Below, in pieces: positions 9,578-18,344 of a stretch of 64,000 nucleotides of DNA; position 1 is the first letter of the stretch; each line of letters opens with the position of its first letter. Position numbers and translations under genes: made by a program. The notes below the pieces were generated by a model that saw only the letters and a list, made by a program, of their open reading frames with translations, did no database searches and was not told the origin of the DNA. The stretch is taken from NCBI RefSeq assembly GCF_000155595.1, contig NZ_DS989904.1, positions 3,089,720 to 3,153,719 of the forward strand, written 5' to 3'. Origin of the DNA: Synechococcus sp. PCC 7335 (GTDB lineage: Bacteria > Cyanobacteriota > Cyanobacteriia > Phormidesmidales > Phormidesmidaceae).

Positions 9578-9985
9578 GAAACTGTCACACTGCAACCGTG
9601 CTTCAGGATTTTGATAATAACAGGTCAAGGCCCCTTTTTGCACAAGAAAACGTTTACTGGTTCTTCGTTCCCTAATTTTGCGCTTACAGTGCTTGTGTAC
9701 TATCAGGCTAATTCATGGCCATAGACTACAGATCTATGCCCTTTTGATCCTTCTACCAGATGCCCAAAGATAGCTCAGTAATGACACTCAAAGATAGCTT
9801 AGTGATAATTAGCTGCTAGATTGCTTTCTCTACTTGAACATCTTAAAGCTCTGCTACATAACCTAATCCCCTTCGTACAAAGATTACTTATGGCGATAGA
9901 AGCAATCCCTACAACGCCTTGACAGTAATCAATTCATTTGTATTACTAGAGGGCATTACCTTACAAGCTTACGAGTAACCTAATT
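9578..9985. other. Intergenic region upstream of tRNA-Val and the DUF2227 gene
   Basis: No credible coding frame. It holds an imperfect 20-base direct repeat, CAAAGATAGCTCAGTAATGA at 9765-9784 and a three-mismatch copy at 9789-9808. Promoters of the two divergent units are expected here. Confidence 0.5.
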
Positions 9986-10519
9986 ATGCCCTCAGGCCGC
10001 ACTCACGATCGGATCACGCTCTGGTGCTTACCTTTTGTGACTGTCAGCGCCTTTGGACTTACCTACAGTGTGCCGCTTACCGTGATCGTTTCACTCTCTT
10101 TCTTGGTGGGCGGATTTATGCTAGGCCCTGATCTAGACATTCGTTCTATTCAGTACGTTCGCTGGGGTCTATTACGCTGGATCTGGCTGCCCTATCAGAT
10201 TACAATCAAACACCGCTCACAGCTTTCACATGGGCCTGTCATCGGTACCGCTCTAAGAGTAGCTTATCTAGCAGTGTGGCTATCCCTGTTTATGCTTATT
10301 GGCATAGGCCTTTTAAATATACTGTGGGATGCCCAAATTACATGGCAAACCTTAATCAGACCCTTTCGTCTGATGTTTGGGCAATATCTATCCGAATGGC
10401 TTGCCGTCGTGATTGGATTGGAAATTGGATCGATCAGTCACTCTATTAGCGATGTCTTCGGTAGCAAAATCAATAAAAGAAAGCGTAGAAGAAAGAGAAA
10501 GAATACTAGGAAAGACTAG
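9986..10519 (+). CDS. DUF2227 family putative metal-binding membrane protein
   Basis: 177 residues. It starts MPSGRTHDRITLW, with the histidine-containing N-terminus of DUF2227, then LGPDLDIRS and HRSQLSHGPVIG, the conserved Asp and His clusters proposed to bind metal. About four hydrophobic helices are visible and the C-terminus is a strongly basic tail (NKRKRRRKRKNTRKD). Biochemical function of the family is not established. No clear Shine-Dalgarno site precedes the ATG. Confidence 0.82.
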   Translation: MPSGRTHDRITLWCLPFVTVSAFGLTYSVPLTVIVSLSFLVGGFMLGPDLDIRSIQYVRWGLLRWIWLPYQITIKHRSQLSHGPVIGTALRVAYLAVWLSLFMLIGIGLLNILWDAQITWQTLIRPFRLMFGQYLSEWLAVVIGLEIGSISHSISDVFGSKINKRKRRRKRKNTRKD

Positions 10520-10891
10520 TAGAAGAGCGAAGTAAGAAAGTTAAAATCTCTGTCTAAAGGGAGACGAAACCTTACAAGCACCGCAGCAACAGACAGATGA
10601 AGAACAGCAGAATAGAAAATGACTAAAGAGTAATAATTCTCTCGAAGTGGCTAAGGTAAAAGGTTCTATGAGTTTTGTTGTTCTACCGTGACTTGACACT
10701 CTTAGCAACAAGAATTAACTTTATGTCCATGGTAGTGAAGCTGTTCTTTCGCAAGCGATAACGAGTAGTATCCTCAAGATTATGGTGTCGATGCTACTAG
10801 TATCACTCTATGGAGTGTAGCTGTGGGGTATAGCACCGTCAATCTAACGCCATCGATTTAAGGTTTTGTCAAACTAGGAGGAATTACAGTA
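10520..10891. other. Intergenic region, probable leader of the acidic lipoprotein gene
   Basis: 372 bases without a credible gene. Its 3' end carries the very strong ribosome site AGGAGG at about 10876, ten bases before the lipoprotein ATG. I see no hairpin with a T-run. Confidence 0.45.
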
Positions 10892-11176
10892 ATGAGATTC
10901 AAGTATTTGGTGGCAGTAGTGGCTGCTTCTATGCTCGGTCTAACTACGCTAAGCGGCTGTAATACTGACGTGCCCGAAGCTGTCGATGATGCTGTAGAAG
11001 ACACAGGCGAAGCTATCGAAGATGCGGGTGAAGCAACAGATGAAGCCGTTGACGATGCAGTCGAAGCAACAGACGAAGCTATTGAAGATACAGGTGAAGC
11101 TGTTGATGGAGCTGCTGAAACAACGGATGAAGCTGTTGATGAAGCCGCTGAAGACGTGGATGAAGCCGTTGAATAG
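10892..11176 (+). CDS. Small acidic lipoprotein with 11-residue repeats
   Basis: 94 residues. A lipoprotein signal ends in LSGC with the lipidated Cys at 23. Residues 32-94 are built from consecutive 11-residue units (for example DDAVEATDEAI, EDTGEAVDGAA), five complete and one partial, made almost only of Ala, Asp, Glu, Thr and Val. Hendecad patterns of this kind form long amphipathic helices, as in LEA group 3 and related stress proteins. The leader (MRFKYLVAVVAASMLGL) matches that of the next gene. Preceded by AGGAGG, suggesting strong translation. Function unknown; a membrane-anchored helix facing the periplasm is my inference. Confidence 0.8.
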   Translation: MRFKYLVAVVAASMLGLTTLSGCNTDVPEAVDDAVEDTGEAIEDAGEATDEAVDDAVEATDEAIEDTGEAVDGAAETTDEAVDEAAEDVDEAVE

Positions 11177-11434
11177 ATGGAATGCTGATTCTAGCAGCCT
11201 GCTATCTAGTCTAGTATTTTGTATGCAGCGAAAGAGAAAGATAGAGCTTACCGTTCAGTGATCGAACTTTATTGTTTCTACTTGTACTAGATTCGGCTCT
11301 TTTCTTAAGTCTTCGTTCAACGAATCGAACACACTGTTTTAGTAGCGTCTACCTACAAGGATAGATCTCCACTAAAGCCAGTTGGTCCCAGCTCAAAATA
11401 ACCTATCTATTAGACCTTAATTTAGGAGTTCAAA

Positions 11435-11626
11435 ATGAAAGTTAAATACCTAGCTGCTGTAGCTGCTGCTTCTGTTCTCGGTCTTGGTACGCTCGCTAGC
11501 TGTACACCAGACACAACTGTTGAAACTGATTCAGTTGAAGAGGTAGAGACTGATGAAATTGATGAGGTAGAAGTCGATCCGTGTGCGGCTGACCCATGTG
11601 CTGCCGATCCTTGCGCGGCTGAGTAA
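11435..11626 (+). CDS. Small lipoprotein with C-terminal DPCAA repeats
   Basis: 63 residues with a leader nearly identical to that of the gene 260 bases upstream (MKVKYLAAVAAASVLGL) and a lipobox ending LASC, Cys 23. The mature part is a short acidic region (VETDSVEEVETDEIDEVEV) followed by DPCAADPCAADPCAAE, giving three evenly spaced cysteines besides the lipidated one. TAGGAG precedes the ATG. The cysteines could bind metal or cross-link; nothing further can be said from sequence. The shared leader with different mature parts suggests duplication with replacement of the body. Confidence 0.75.
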   Translation: MKVKYLAAVAAASVLGLGTLASCTPDTTVETDSVEEVETDEIDEVEVDPCAADPCAADPCAAE

Positions 11627-11732
11627 GTCCCTTGAGGTTGACAGGCTATTTGCTTTAGCTTCTCTTTACCTGACTGTCTGATTTGCTCAGCTAACTGCTG
11701 AGCTTAGCCTTGCACTAATATTTTGGATTAAC

Positions 11733-11770
11733 GGAGTCCCTGGTCTTTGGCTAGGGACTCTGTTTCTGTC
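11733..11770 (+). terminator. Probable rho-independent terminator
   Basis: GAGTCCCT at 11734-11741 pairs with AGGGACTC at 11753-11760, extended inward by G-T and G-C pairs, then TGTTTCTGTC. It is placed 110 bases after the DPCAA lipoprotein gene. The T-run is interrupted, so strength is uncertain. Confidence 0.65.
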
Positions 11771-11790
11771 TGCAGTGTCTGATTGATAGC

Positions 11791-11848
11791 GATTATTCTG
11801 TGCTCTGAATAATCAAAGCTATAGAAATTTTCTTCTATAGCTTTGATT
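11791..11848. repeat. Two overlapping hairpins, one with a 16-bp perfect stem
   Basis: GATTATTC (11791-11798) can pair with GAATAATC (11807-11814). AATCAAAGCTATAGAA (11811-11826) pairs perfectly with its complement at 11833-11848 around the loop ATTTTC. The two stems share bases 11811-11814, so they exclude each other. Confidence 0.75.
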
Positions 11849-11862
11849 ACTTACAGCTTTTG

Positions 11863-11925
11863 CCACTTAGCTCTGCGCATCTTCTTTCTAGGGCTGAAAC
11901 CCTTGATGCACGAGGAGCTAAGTGG
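11863..11925. repeat. Structured inverted repeat, 11-bp outer stem with inner stems
   Basis: CCACTTAGCTC (11863-11873) pairs perfectly with GAGCTAAGTGG (11915-11925). Between them GCATC pairs with GATGC, and GGG with CCC, giving a long rod-like fold of 63 bases. It may be a small RNA, a 3' processing signal or a mobile palindromic repeat. Confidence 0.6.
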
Positions 11926-12170
11926 TTGTCAATGACCGTAGGTTTTGCCTTCTCGCAGAGTATGCATCGGACCATTGCTATAGTTTGGGGCACTTGCAAC
12001 AACTAGACCCTTATATGTACAAGCGGCCTAAGTGATACGCAAGCATCGTAGGTGTAGATTTCTTGTAGAGTATGCAATCTGAAGCTTGCTATATAGCCAT
12101 CCCTTACCTTGCGCCTTGTAAGCTAGATTTGTACGCTAACCATATATCTTGTTACCTACGCGTAAAGCTT

Positions 12171-13046
12171 ATGAATATTGCATTTGTAGGACTCGGGACA
12201 ATGGGCACGCCGATGGCGTTGAACCTGCTAAAAGCAGGATATCAAGTTACTGTGCATAATCGTACTCGAGAGAAGGAGCAGCCTTTGGTAGCAGCAGGTG
12301 CGATCGCTGCCTCTACTCCGCAGTCTGCTGCTATTAGTGCTGATATCATCATTGTTTGTGTCAGTGACACCCCTGATGTAGAAGCCGTTGTCCTCGGAGA
12401 ATCAGGCATCATCGAAGGCGCACAGTCTGGTGCTCTAGTCATTGATATGTCTACAATCAGTCCGAGTGTGACTGGTGATATCGCAGCTCAGCTGGCCCAG
12501 AAAAACATCCGCATGATAGATGCGCCTGTTTCTGGGGGTTCAGAAGGCGCTCATAAAGGGACACTATCAATCATGATTGGCGGCGAAGTAGAAGATGTCG
12601 AGAAAGCTAGACCTGTTCTATCGGCGATGGGCGACACAATTACGCACGTTGGCGCGATTGGTGCAGGACAAACCACAAAAGCCATCAATCAAATTATCGT
12701 AGCTGGCACCTACTGGTCTGTCGCCGAAGGGATCACGCTAGGTCTAAAGGCTGGCTTGGATATGGAGAAAGTCGTTCGGGCGGTGGGTAGCGGTGCGGCC
12801 AGCTCTTGGGGACTGACAAACCGTTCTAGCAATATGATTGACAACGAATATCCGCTGGGCTTTCGAGTTCGGCTGCATCAAAAGGATCTAAAGATTGCGC
12901 TAGAAGCCGCACGTGAACTGGGATTGCCGTTACCTGTAGCAGCCTATGTCGAACAGGTAGAGACTGGCCTAATGGCTAAAGGCTATGGCGATGAGGATAT
13001 CTCAGCAGTGGCCCGAGCTGTTAGGGATTCAGGGGCAGTCAAATAG
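12171..13046 (+). CDS. NAD(P)-dependent beta-hydroxyacid dehydrogenase (3-hydroxyisobutyrate dehydrogenase / glyoxylate-succinic semialdehyde reductase family)
   Basis: 291 residues, typical family length. The Rossmann motif VGLGTMGTPMA opens the protein; DMSTISP (92-98), DAPVSGGSEGAHKGTL (117-132) and the catalytic lysine K170 in GQTTKAINQ follow, and the all-alpha C-terminal domain is complete. The enzymes reduce short aldehyde acids or oxidise beta-hydroxyacids with NAD(P). The frame is open to 12072, but ATG 12171 begins directly at the first beta strand and is preferred. Preceded by the hairpin-rich region and converging with the SagB-like gene. The exact substrate is not predictable. 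Confidence 0.9.
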   Translation: MNIAFVGLGTMGTPMALNLLKAGYQVTVHNRTREKEQPLVAAGAIAASTPQSAAISADIIIVCVSDTPDVEAVVLGESGIIEGAQSGALVIDMSTISPSVTGDIAAQLAQKNIRMIDAPVSGGSEGAHKGTLSIMIGGEVEDVEKARPVLSAMGDTITHVGAIGAGQTTKAINQIIVAGTYWSVAEGITLGLKAGLDMEKVVRAVGSGAASSWGLTNRSSNMIDNEYPLGFRVRLHQKDLKIALEAARELGLPLPVAAYVEQVETGLMAKGYGDEDISAVARAVRDSGAVK

Positions 13047-13103
13047 TCTATCGCCTAACGGTGTAGCCTACTTCGTCACAATTTGTGCTATTCCATTTAT
13101 TGC

Positions 13104-14825
13104 CTATCGACTTGGTTTCCTGCCGATAGTGGTGATGTACAAAACAGCCTCTTCTGCTGGAATGCTTAGCAGTTCATTCACCTGATCATCAAAGAATCCA
13201 GCGATACCACTAACACCAATTTGCCTGCGGGTAGCGGCTAAATTGAGCCTTTGGCCTAGGTGTCCGGCGTCCATGTGTAAGTAGCGGTATACTCTGTCTC
13301 CGTATTTCGCGATCGCCTGCGCTAGATCTGCGGTATGAAATATCACCGCGCCCGCGTCTCGCCCTAAATCTTGGCCCAAGCATAGGAAATGAAGGTCTTT
13401 ATAGAACTGGTTAAACCGAATCTGGCGTAGCTCTTCAGCATGCGGAGCGTAGTAGTAACAGCCAGGCTCTAGTCCATCTACATTTGAGATGGCAATGAAA
13501 GTTTCAATCAAGCTTAGATCAAAGTAGTCAGGGCAGGTGTCAAACGTTTGCTGCTGGTAGTGTTCTGGATGGTAAGTAAAGTCAAGCAAGGCGAACAAGT
13601 CGGCCTTTTGTAAGGGGGCTTGGGTATAGCGCCGAGTCGAGCGCCGAGTTAGCAGGGCCTGCTCTAGTTCTGTAAGATGCTCCCCCCAGTCGATGGGCAG
13701 TGTCTTGGTCGAAGCCGCGATGTCGAAAGGAAAATTGTACTTATCAGCGGATGCCTGATTGATTGATGGCGTTTTAGTATCGGTAGACTCATTGTCGTAT
13801 GGTTTGGCAGTATCTTCTAAGTCGGGTTTATCTAGGTTATCCGTATCAATAGGCGCTGTGTCTGGCGCCGCTGCTGAAGCGGATTCCCCTGGAAAGATGG
13901 GCGTACTAAGATCTTGTTGTTGCTGTTGGCTAAACCCAGAATCACTGGAGATTAGGGTGTGTTGGTGAAGATAGCTAAGTAGCTGGCCATCAGAGAGCGC
14001 AGCAACATCAGTGTGAATAGGACCCGGAAGAGTACTGCGGGCACGAGGCAGGTTTTGTTCTATTTTGAAGAGATCTGCTAGGGCTAGTATGGCGATCGCG
14101 CTTTCTACTTCACTATTCAAGTAAAGCAGTTGATTCATTAGCTCATCGGCGAACCCACCAATCAAATGAGGTCGATAGTCGCAGAGCGTTCCAGCAATCT
14201 CTAAATTGCCTAGTAGATGCCCCGCATCTAAAAGCACCCGGCGATAGGCCCGGTCATGATAGCGCCAGGCTGAGCGCTGGAAAATAGTGGTGACGACTAA
14301 CGCAAGCTGTGTCGTTTCTAGCGATGGATGCCAAAAGCATGCCGCCTGTAAATCCTGCCAAGGGTAATCATCCCAAAAGCGCCATAAAGAATGTGTACGC
14401 ACCTGATAGTTATACAATCCAGCAGGTAACAGTGGCGTCCCTTTTGAGACCAGATACAGTTCTGCTGGGTATAGGCCGCCGGCCGAAGGCGCAGAGCGCA
14501 AATACATTGGCTCACCCGAAAAGGTCATCACCTTTGCTGTGAGACCATAGCTATCAATTAACAGCCGCGAGAGCCTTTGCCATTGATACCAAGACTGATC
14601 TGCAGACTCTAGTTGACTTCTAGAAGCCTTATCTTTTGTGTCCTTTTCTTCGGGGTGCTTTCCTAAGTACGGCTTTAGGTCAATGCTGTGACCAATTTTG
14701 TAGTCTTTGTAGGGAACAGGCTGCTGAGACCAGTCTAAACCGCTACTTTGGCTTTTAGCGGCAAGCGTTTCAGGATAGTACTTAGTGCGTTGATGGTAGT
14801 GCTGGGCGATGGAAACATCTGCCAT
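13104..14825 (-). CDS. SagB/ThcOx-type oxidoreductase with two nitroreductase-like domains
   Basis: 573 residues. The N-terminal half (about 80-260) has LRSAPSAGGLYPAELYLVS, the RSAPSAGALYP-like FMN-binding signature of SagB dehydrogenases. A hydrophilic low-complexity linker rich in Asp, Thr and Pro (about 265-370) leads to a second nitroreductase-like domain (about 385-570) with LTRRSTRRYTQAPL and a C-terminal GVSGIAGFFDDQV. SagB enzymes oxidise azolines in thiazole/oxazole-modified peptides. No YcaO cyclodehydratase or precursor peptide is adjacent, so a peptide-modifying role is not supported here. Converges with the beta-hydroxyacid dehydrogenase; divergent from the large coiled-coil gene. 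Confidence 0.87.
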   Translation of the reverse strand: MADVSIAQHYHQRTKYYPETLAAKSQSSGLDWSQQPVPYKDYKIGHSIDLKPYLGKHPEEKDTKDKASRSQLESADQSWYQWQRLSRLLIDSYGLTAKVMTFSGEPMYLRSAPSAGGLYPAELYLVSKGTPLLPAGLYNYQVRTHSLWRFWDDYPWQDLQAACFWHPSLETTQLALVVTTIFQRSAWRYHDRAYRRVLLDAGHLLGNLEIAGTLCDYRPHLIGGFADELMNQLLYLNSEVESAIAILALADLFKIEQNLPRARSTLPGPIHTDVAALSDGQLLSYLHQHTLISSDSGFSQQQQQDLSTPIFPGESASAAAPDTAPIDTDNLDKPDLEDTAKPYDNESTDTKTPSINQASADKYNFPFDIAASTKTLPIDWGEHLTELEQALLTRRSTRRYTQAPLQKADLFALLDFTYHPEHYQQQTFDTCPDYFDLSLIETFIAISNVDGLEPGCYYYAPHAEELRQIRFNQFYKDLHFLCLGQDLGRDAGAVIFHTADLAQAIAKYGDRVYRYLHMDAGHLGQRLNLAATRRQIGVSGIAGFFDDQVNELLSIPAEEAVLYITTIGRKPSR

Positions 14826-15035
14826 GGAAAAGCGTTTTGGTGGCGGCTATTTTTTGATAATTGTAACGGGTTTGGCGTGTTCTCCTTGATCGAATCAACG
14901 TCAGCGGTCAAAGAATCTGCTACCCTGACGATTCGGGTAAGATGCTAGTAAATACCGCGACTAGCCTGCTCGGCGGGTGGATCAAAAGAAACCATTCAAA
15001 AGCAAACCATTGGCTATGTCCACAAGAGGTCACCT

Positions 15036-17999
15036 ATGCAGGGGAATCAAAAAACAGGACGGTTGATGATGTCGAGTAGTCGTTGGCTAGTTAGCTGGCT
15101 GATGCTGGTAGGAATTACCCCTGCCTACTGGGTCTGGGCACAGCCCAAACCTCTCTATGCTCAAACTGCCCCCCTGCCTGCTAATCCTAGCCCTACTGCG
15201 CCTGCTCCTATACCCGAGTCGCCGGTTAATCCGCTTACTCTCGAACAGCAGCGCAGCGCAGAAAATACGCTTGAGCGCGCCTATGCACTGCTCTCAATCA
15301 CCATTGGCGCATTAGTCATCGTTCTAGGGGGTGGCCTGCTAACGCTGTGGCTACTCCGACGGTCGGTTATCAACGAGGTGGCTACTGTTGTGCGCACTCA
15401 ACTCAATGAGATGACTGAGCTAGAGAATAAGGTATACAACGCTACTCGTAGCCTTAATCGCGTTCTAGCAGAAGCAGACGACTTGTCAGGAGAATTACAA
15501 GGCCGATCTAGTAATTTCCAAAGGGAAATCGCTGAGCAAAGAGACATTTTGTACGCTCTAGTTGAAGACCTAAACACCTTCAAGGTGCAAACTGCCAAGA
15601 ATTGGGAGCAGCAGATAGAAGAGGTCAATGGCAAGCTAGAAGCAACGGTAACGGATTTTGACCAAGCTGCGATCGCCTTACGCGAGCAAACCAAACATCG
15701 GCTAGAAGGACTGAAAACCGAAGCTGAAGTTGAAGGACAGCGCATTCTGCAACGCTTCACGACTTCGGAGGCAGAATTTTCTCGTCACATTGGCGTGATC
15801 AAAGAAGAAACCCAGCGCCGCAAGAGTGCTTTTTTTGACGAGCTAGATCGAAAAGAGTCCGTTCTATCAGACCAGATGGGTAGTGTGCAGGCCGAGACCC
15901 TGGCAGAACAAGACCGTATACTCGCTGCACTTAGTCAGGCAAGCAATGATTTTGGTCCAAAGCTCTCAGAAGTAGAAGCGGCTGCTAAAGCTCAAATCGA
16001 AGAGCAGAGAGATCTCTCTATAGAACAGCTAAAGGCATCCGAAACGAGTGTTTCAGAGAGTTTAGAAGAAATTCAGGCTAGTGCGCTTGGACACAAGGAT
16101 TTAGCACTGCAAAATATTCAACGCTCTACCGAAGAATTACAGCAGCAGTTCAACACTATTCGCAATGAAGTAGCAGCACGTAAAGCTGACATGATGCAGA
16201 GCTTTCGTCAGTCCGCCGATGGCTTTCTCGCTCAGTTCGCTACGCTAAAAGCTGATGTAGAAGGGCGCAAAGGCACTTTGCTAGGAGATATGGACCGGAT
16301 TGCTAGTGACTTTCAAAGTCAAATTTCTGAGCTGCAAGCGGGGGTTAGCGAAGAGCGCAAGCATACAATTATGCAGCTGCAATCTACTGCCGACGGCTTT
16401 CGAGCGCAACTAGCCAATATGAGCGGTGATATAGACACTCGTAGGTCGCAGCTATACACTGAGCTTTCTGAAACTGCCCGAACCTTTGCCAATCAGCTAA
16501 CGGAGCTACAAGCCGATCTCGGTGAAGAGCGTAGTCAAACCCTCGAAGTAGTTCAGAAGCTGCAGGAAGAATTTACTCAAGAAATGGACGCGCTACAGTC
16601 AGGCATCAGCAGTGAGAAGGAACAGTTGATGCGATCGCTCTTGGAAGTAGAGAACAGCTTCAACGGTGAACTCTCTAGCGTTCGTAACGCTGTTTTTGGT
16701 AGGCGCGATGTCATTATCAGTAAACTAAATAGCTTTGATGCCAGGCTAGGCGAACAAATTGGTGAACTTGCTGAAGCTGCTGCCAATCGACAGCAATCTG
16801 CTCAAGAGAGACTAGAACAGATAGAAGAGAAGTTTAGTGAGAATCTAAAAGCTTTACAAGGTGGTCTAAATGACAAACAGTCACAGGCTATTGACGAGAT
16901 TGTGAGTGTGAAAGACGAGATCCAAGCAAAGCTGAGCAAGCTACAGACAGAGGCTGAAAGTGAGAAGCAGCAGATTATGAAGGAGCTAGGTAGGATTGCC
17001 CCTGACTATGTCGCTGACTCGTTTATGAGTACCTCGCAAAAGCAGCTCGGGGAGCTTACAGAGAAAATAAATCGACTAGAAGATAACCGACCTGAGCTAT
17101 TTCTAACTGCAGATGAATTTATTGAAGAAGGCGATCAGCAGCTAGCTAATAAACAATACGAAGCGGCTCTAAGTGCCTATGACCGGGCGTTAGACGTTCA
17201 GCCATCTAACGCAGAACTGTGGTTTAGCCGTAGTAAAGTTTTGTTGGAGTTAGATAGAAAAGAAGAGGCTCTCGCTGCGCTAGATGAAGTCACCAAACTT
17301 ACCCCTAGTAGAATTGAAGCCTGGTATCAGAAAGGACGTTTGCTTCGTGAGCTACGCCAGTATCAATCTGCTTTAGAAGCGTTTGAACAAGCAATAGAAC
17401 AAGATCCTATTGATGCTAGAGTCTGGTTGAACAAAGGGATGACATTGAGCCGATTACGGAAAAGAGAAGAGGCGATCGCCGCTTTTGATCGCGCTTTAGA
17501 TATAAACCCTGACTATCACGAAGCTTGGGTCAATCGGGGCGTTGCTTTCGGGATATTACAAGCTCATGACAAAGCTTTTGAATCTTTTGACATGGCTGTG
17601 ACGTTACAGGCTAATGATGCTGTAGCCTGGCTCAATCGTGGACTGGCCCTAACAGAGTTAGAGCGATACGAAGAAGCCGTAGCCTCTTTTGAAAAAGCTA
17701 CTAGGTTTAATCCAAAATTAGCTAAAGCTTGGGATAATCGCGGCTACGTATTGATGCGATTAGGTAGGGATTTAGATGCTCTAAAGAGCTTCGACAAGGC
17801 TATTGCGGTCAATCCAAATTACGCTAAGGCTTACTACAACAGGGCTCTTTGCTATGCTCTACAAAGAGACAACGACCTGGCTTTAGAAAATCTCCAGCAG
17901 GCGGTTCGCTTAGAACCTAGCTATAAACAAGAAGCACTTGCCGATGAGATCTTCGAAGAGATTTGGAGTGACGACTGGTTCAAGGAACTAGTAAGCTGA
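15036..17999 (+). CDS. Membrane-anchored coiled-coil/TPR protein with 29-residue repeats
   Basis: 987 residues. A signal-like hydrophobic segment (17-36), a Pro-rich stretch (48-66), and a clear membrane helix (about 85-107) are followed by a very long helical region. Residues 233-642 consist of fourteen consecutive 29-residue units with a single four-residue insertion after the third; each has hydrophobic residues at the same places and usually Phe or Leu at position 16. Residues 700-975 hold about eight 34-residue TPRs (such as AWYQKGRLLRELRQYQSALEAFEQAIEQDP). AAGAGG lies six bases before the ATG. It probably scaffolds partners on a stalk at the membrane. No enzymatic domain is visible. Confidence 0.85.
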   Translation: MQGNQKTGRLMMSSSRWLVSWLMLVGITPAYWVWAQPKPLYAQTAPLPANPSPTAPAPIPESPVNPLTLEQQRSAENTLERAYALLSITIGALVIVLGGGLLTLWLLRRSVINEVATVVRTQLNEMTELENKVYNATRSLNRVLAEADDLSGELQGRSSNFQREIAEQRDILYALVEDLNTFKVQTAKNWEQQIEEVNGKLEATVTDFDQAAIALREQTKHRLEGLKTEAEVEGQRILQRFTTSEAEFSRHIGVIKEETQRRKSAFFDELDRKESVLSDQMGSVQAETLAEQDRILAALSQASNDFGPKLSEVEAAAKAQIEEQRDLSIEQLKASETSVSESLEEIQASALGHKDLALQNIQRSTEELQQQFNTIRNEVAARKADMMQSFRQSADGFLAQFATLKADVEGRKGTLLGDMDRIASDFQSQISELQAGVSEERKHTIMQLQSTADGFRAQLANMSGDIDTRRSQLYTELSETARTFANQLTELQADLGEERSQTLEVVQKLQEEFTQEMDALQSGISSEKEQLMRSLLEVENSFNGELSSVRNAVFGRRDVIISKLNSFDARLGEQIGELAEAAANRQQSAQERLEQIEEKFSENLKALQGGLNDKQSQAIDEIVSVKDEIQAKLSKLQTEAESEKQQIMKELGRIAPDYVADSFMSTSQKQLGELTEKINRLEDNRPELFLTADEFIEEGDQQLANKQYEAALSAYDRALDVQPSNAELWFSRSKVLLELDRKEEALAALDEVTKLTPSRIEAWYQKGRLLRELRQYQSALEAFEQAIEQDPIDARVWLNKGMTLSRLRKREEAIAAFDRALDINPDYHEAWVNRGVAFGILQAHDKAFESFDMAVTLQANDAVAWLNRGLALTELERYEEAVASFEKATRFNPKLAKAWDNRGYVLMRLGRDLDALKSFDKAIAVNPNYAKAYYNRALCYALQRDNDLALENLQQAVRLEPSYKQEALADEIFEEIWSDDWFKELVS

Positions 18000-18344
18000 C
18001 ATTGACTCGTGGGATGATCTTCTCAAAAGAAGTGTCAATTAGCTTCTAGTTTTGACTAGCTCTTAGCTTCGATCATCGCAAGGGGGGAATGGCGATCGCC
18101 ACTTTGCTTCGCACTCTCCTCGTTTCGGAGGCCCTTCAGCCGTGACACATGGTTGCAGAAGTAAATGTAAAGAGAAAAAGGGGTCAGCTGACGTACATAG
18201 TCACAGCTTGCAGTGTGATAGACAAGGCAACATAGCGCTCAGTTTTTACTATTATCAAAGGTTGCAACCCCGATACCGAAGGCTGCAACCTTTGACTTAA
18301 CATAGCTAAGCGCTTAGAAACCTACTCAACAGTGAAGCTTGGCT
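18000..18344. other. Intergenic region between convergent genes
   Basis: 345 bases with no credible gene. It includes a HIP1-like GGCGATCGCC at about 18091, the palindrome GTCAGCTGAC at about 18183 and the hairpin at 18255-18295. Confidence 0.5.
18255..18295 (-). terminator. Hairpin after the fasciclin gene, possible terminator
   Basis: TCAAAGGTTGCAACC (18255-18269) pairs with GGCTGCAACCTTTGA (18281-18295) with one A-C mismatch and an 11-base loop. On the minus strand it lies 50 bases after the fasciclin stop and is followed by a weakly T-containing stretch, so a terminator is likely but not strong. Confidence 0.55.

Noticed and set aside
11022-11261. Lysine- and leucine-rich 79-codon frame inside the acidic lipoprotein gene
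   Set aside because: It is the +1 frame of the hendecad repeats (GAAGCT-type codons read as Lys/Leu) and has no ribosome site of its own.
13104-14825. SagB gene as evidence of a thiazole/oxazole peptide cluster
   Set aside because: No YcaO, precursor peptide or dedicated exporter lies within reach; neighbours are ordinary metabolism genes.
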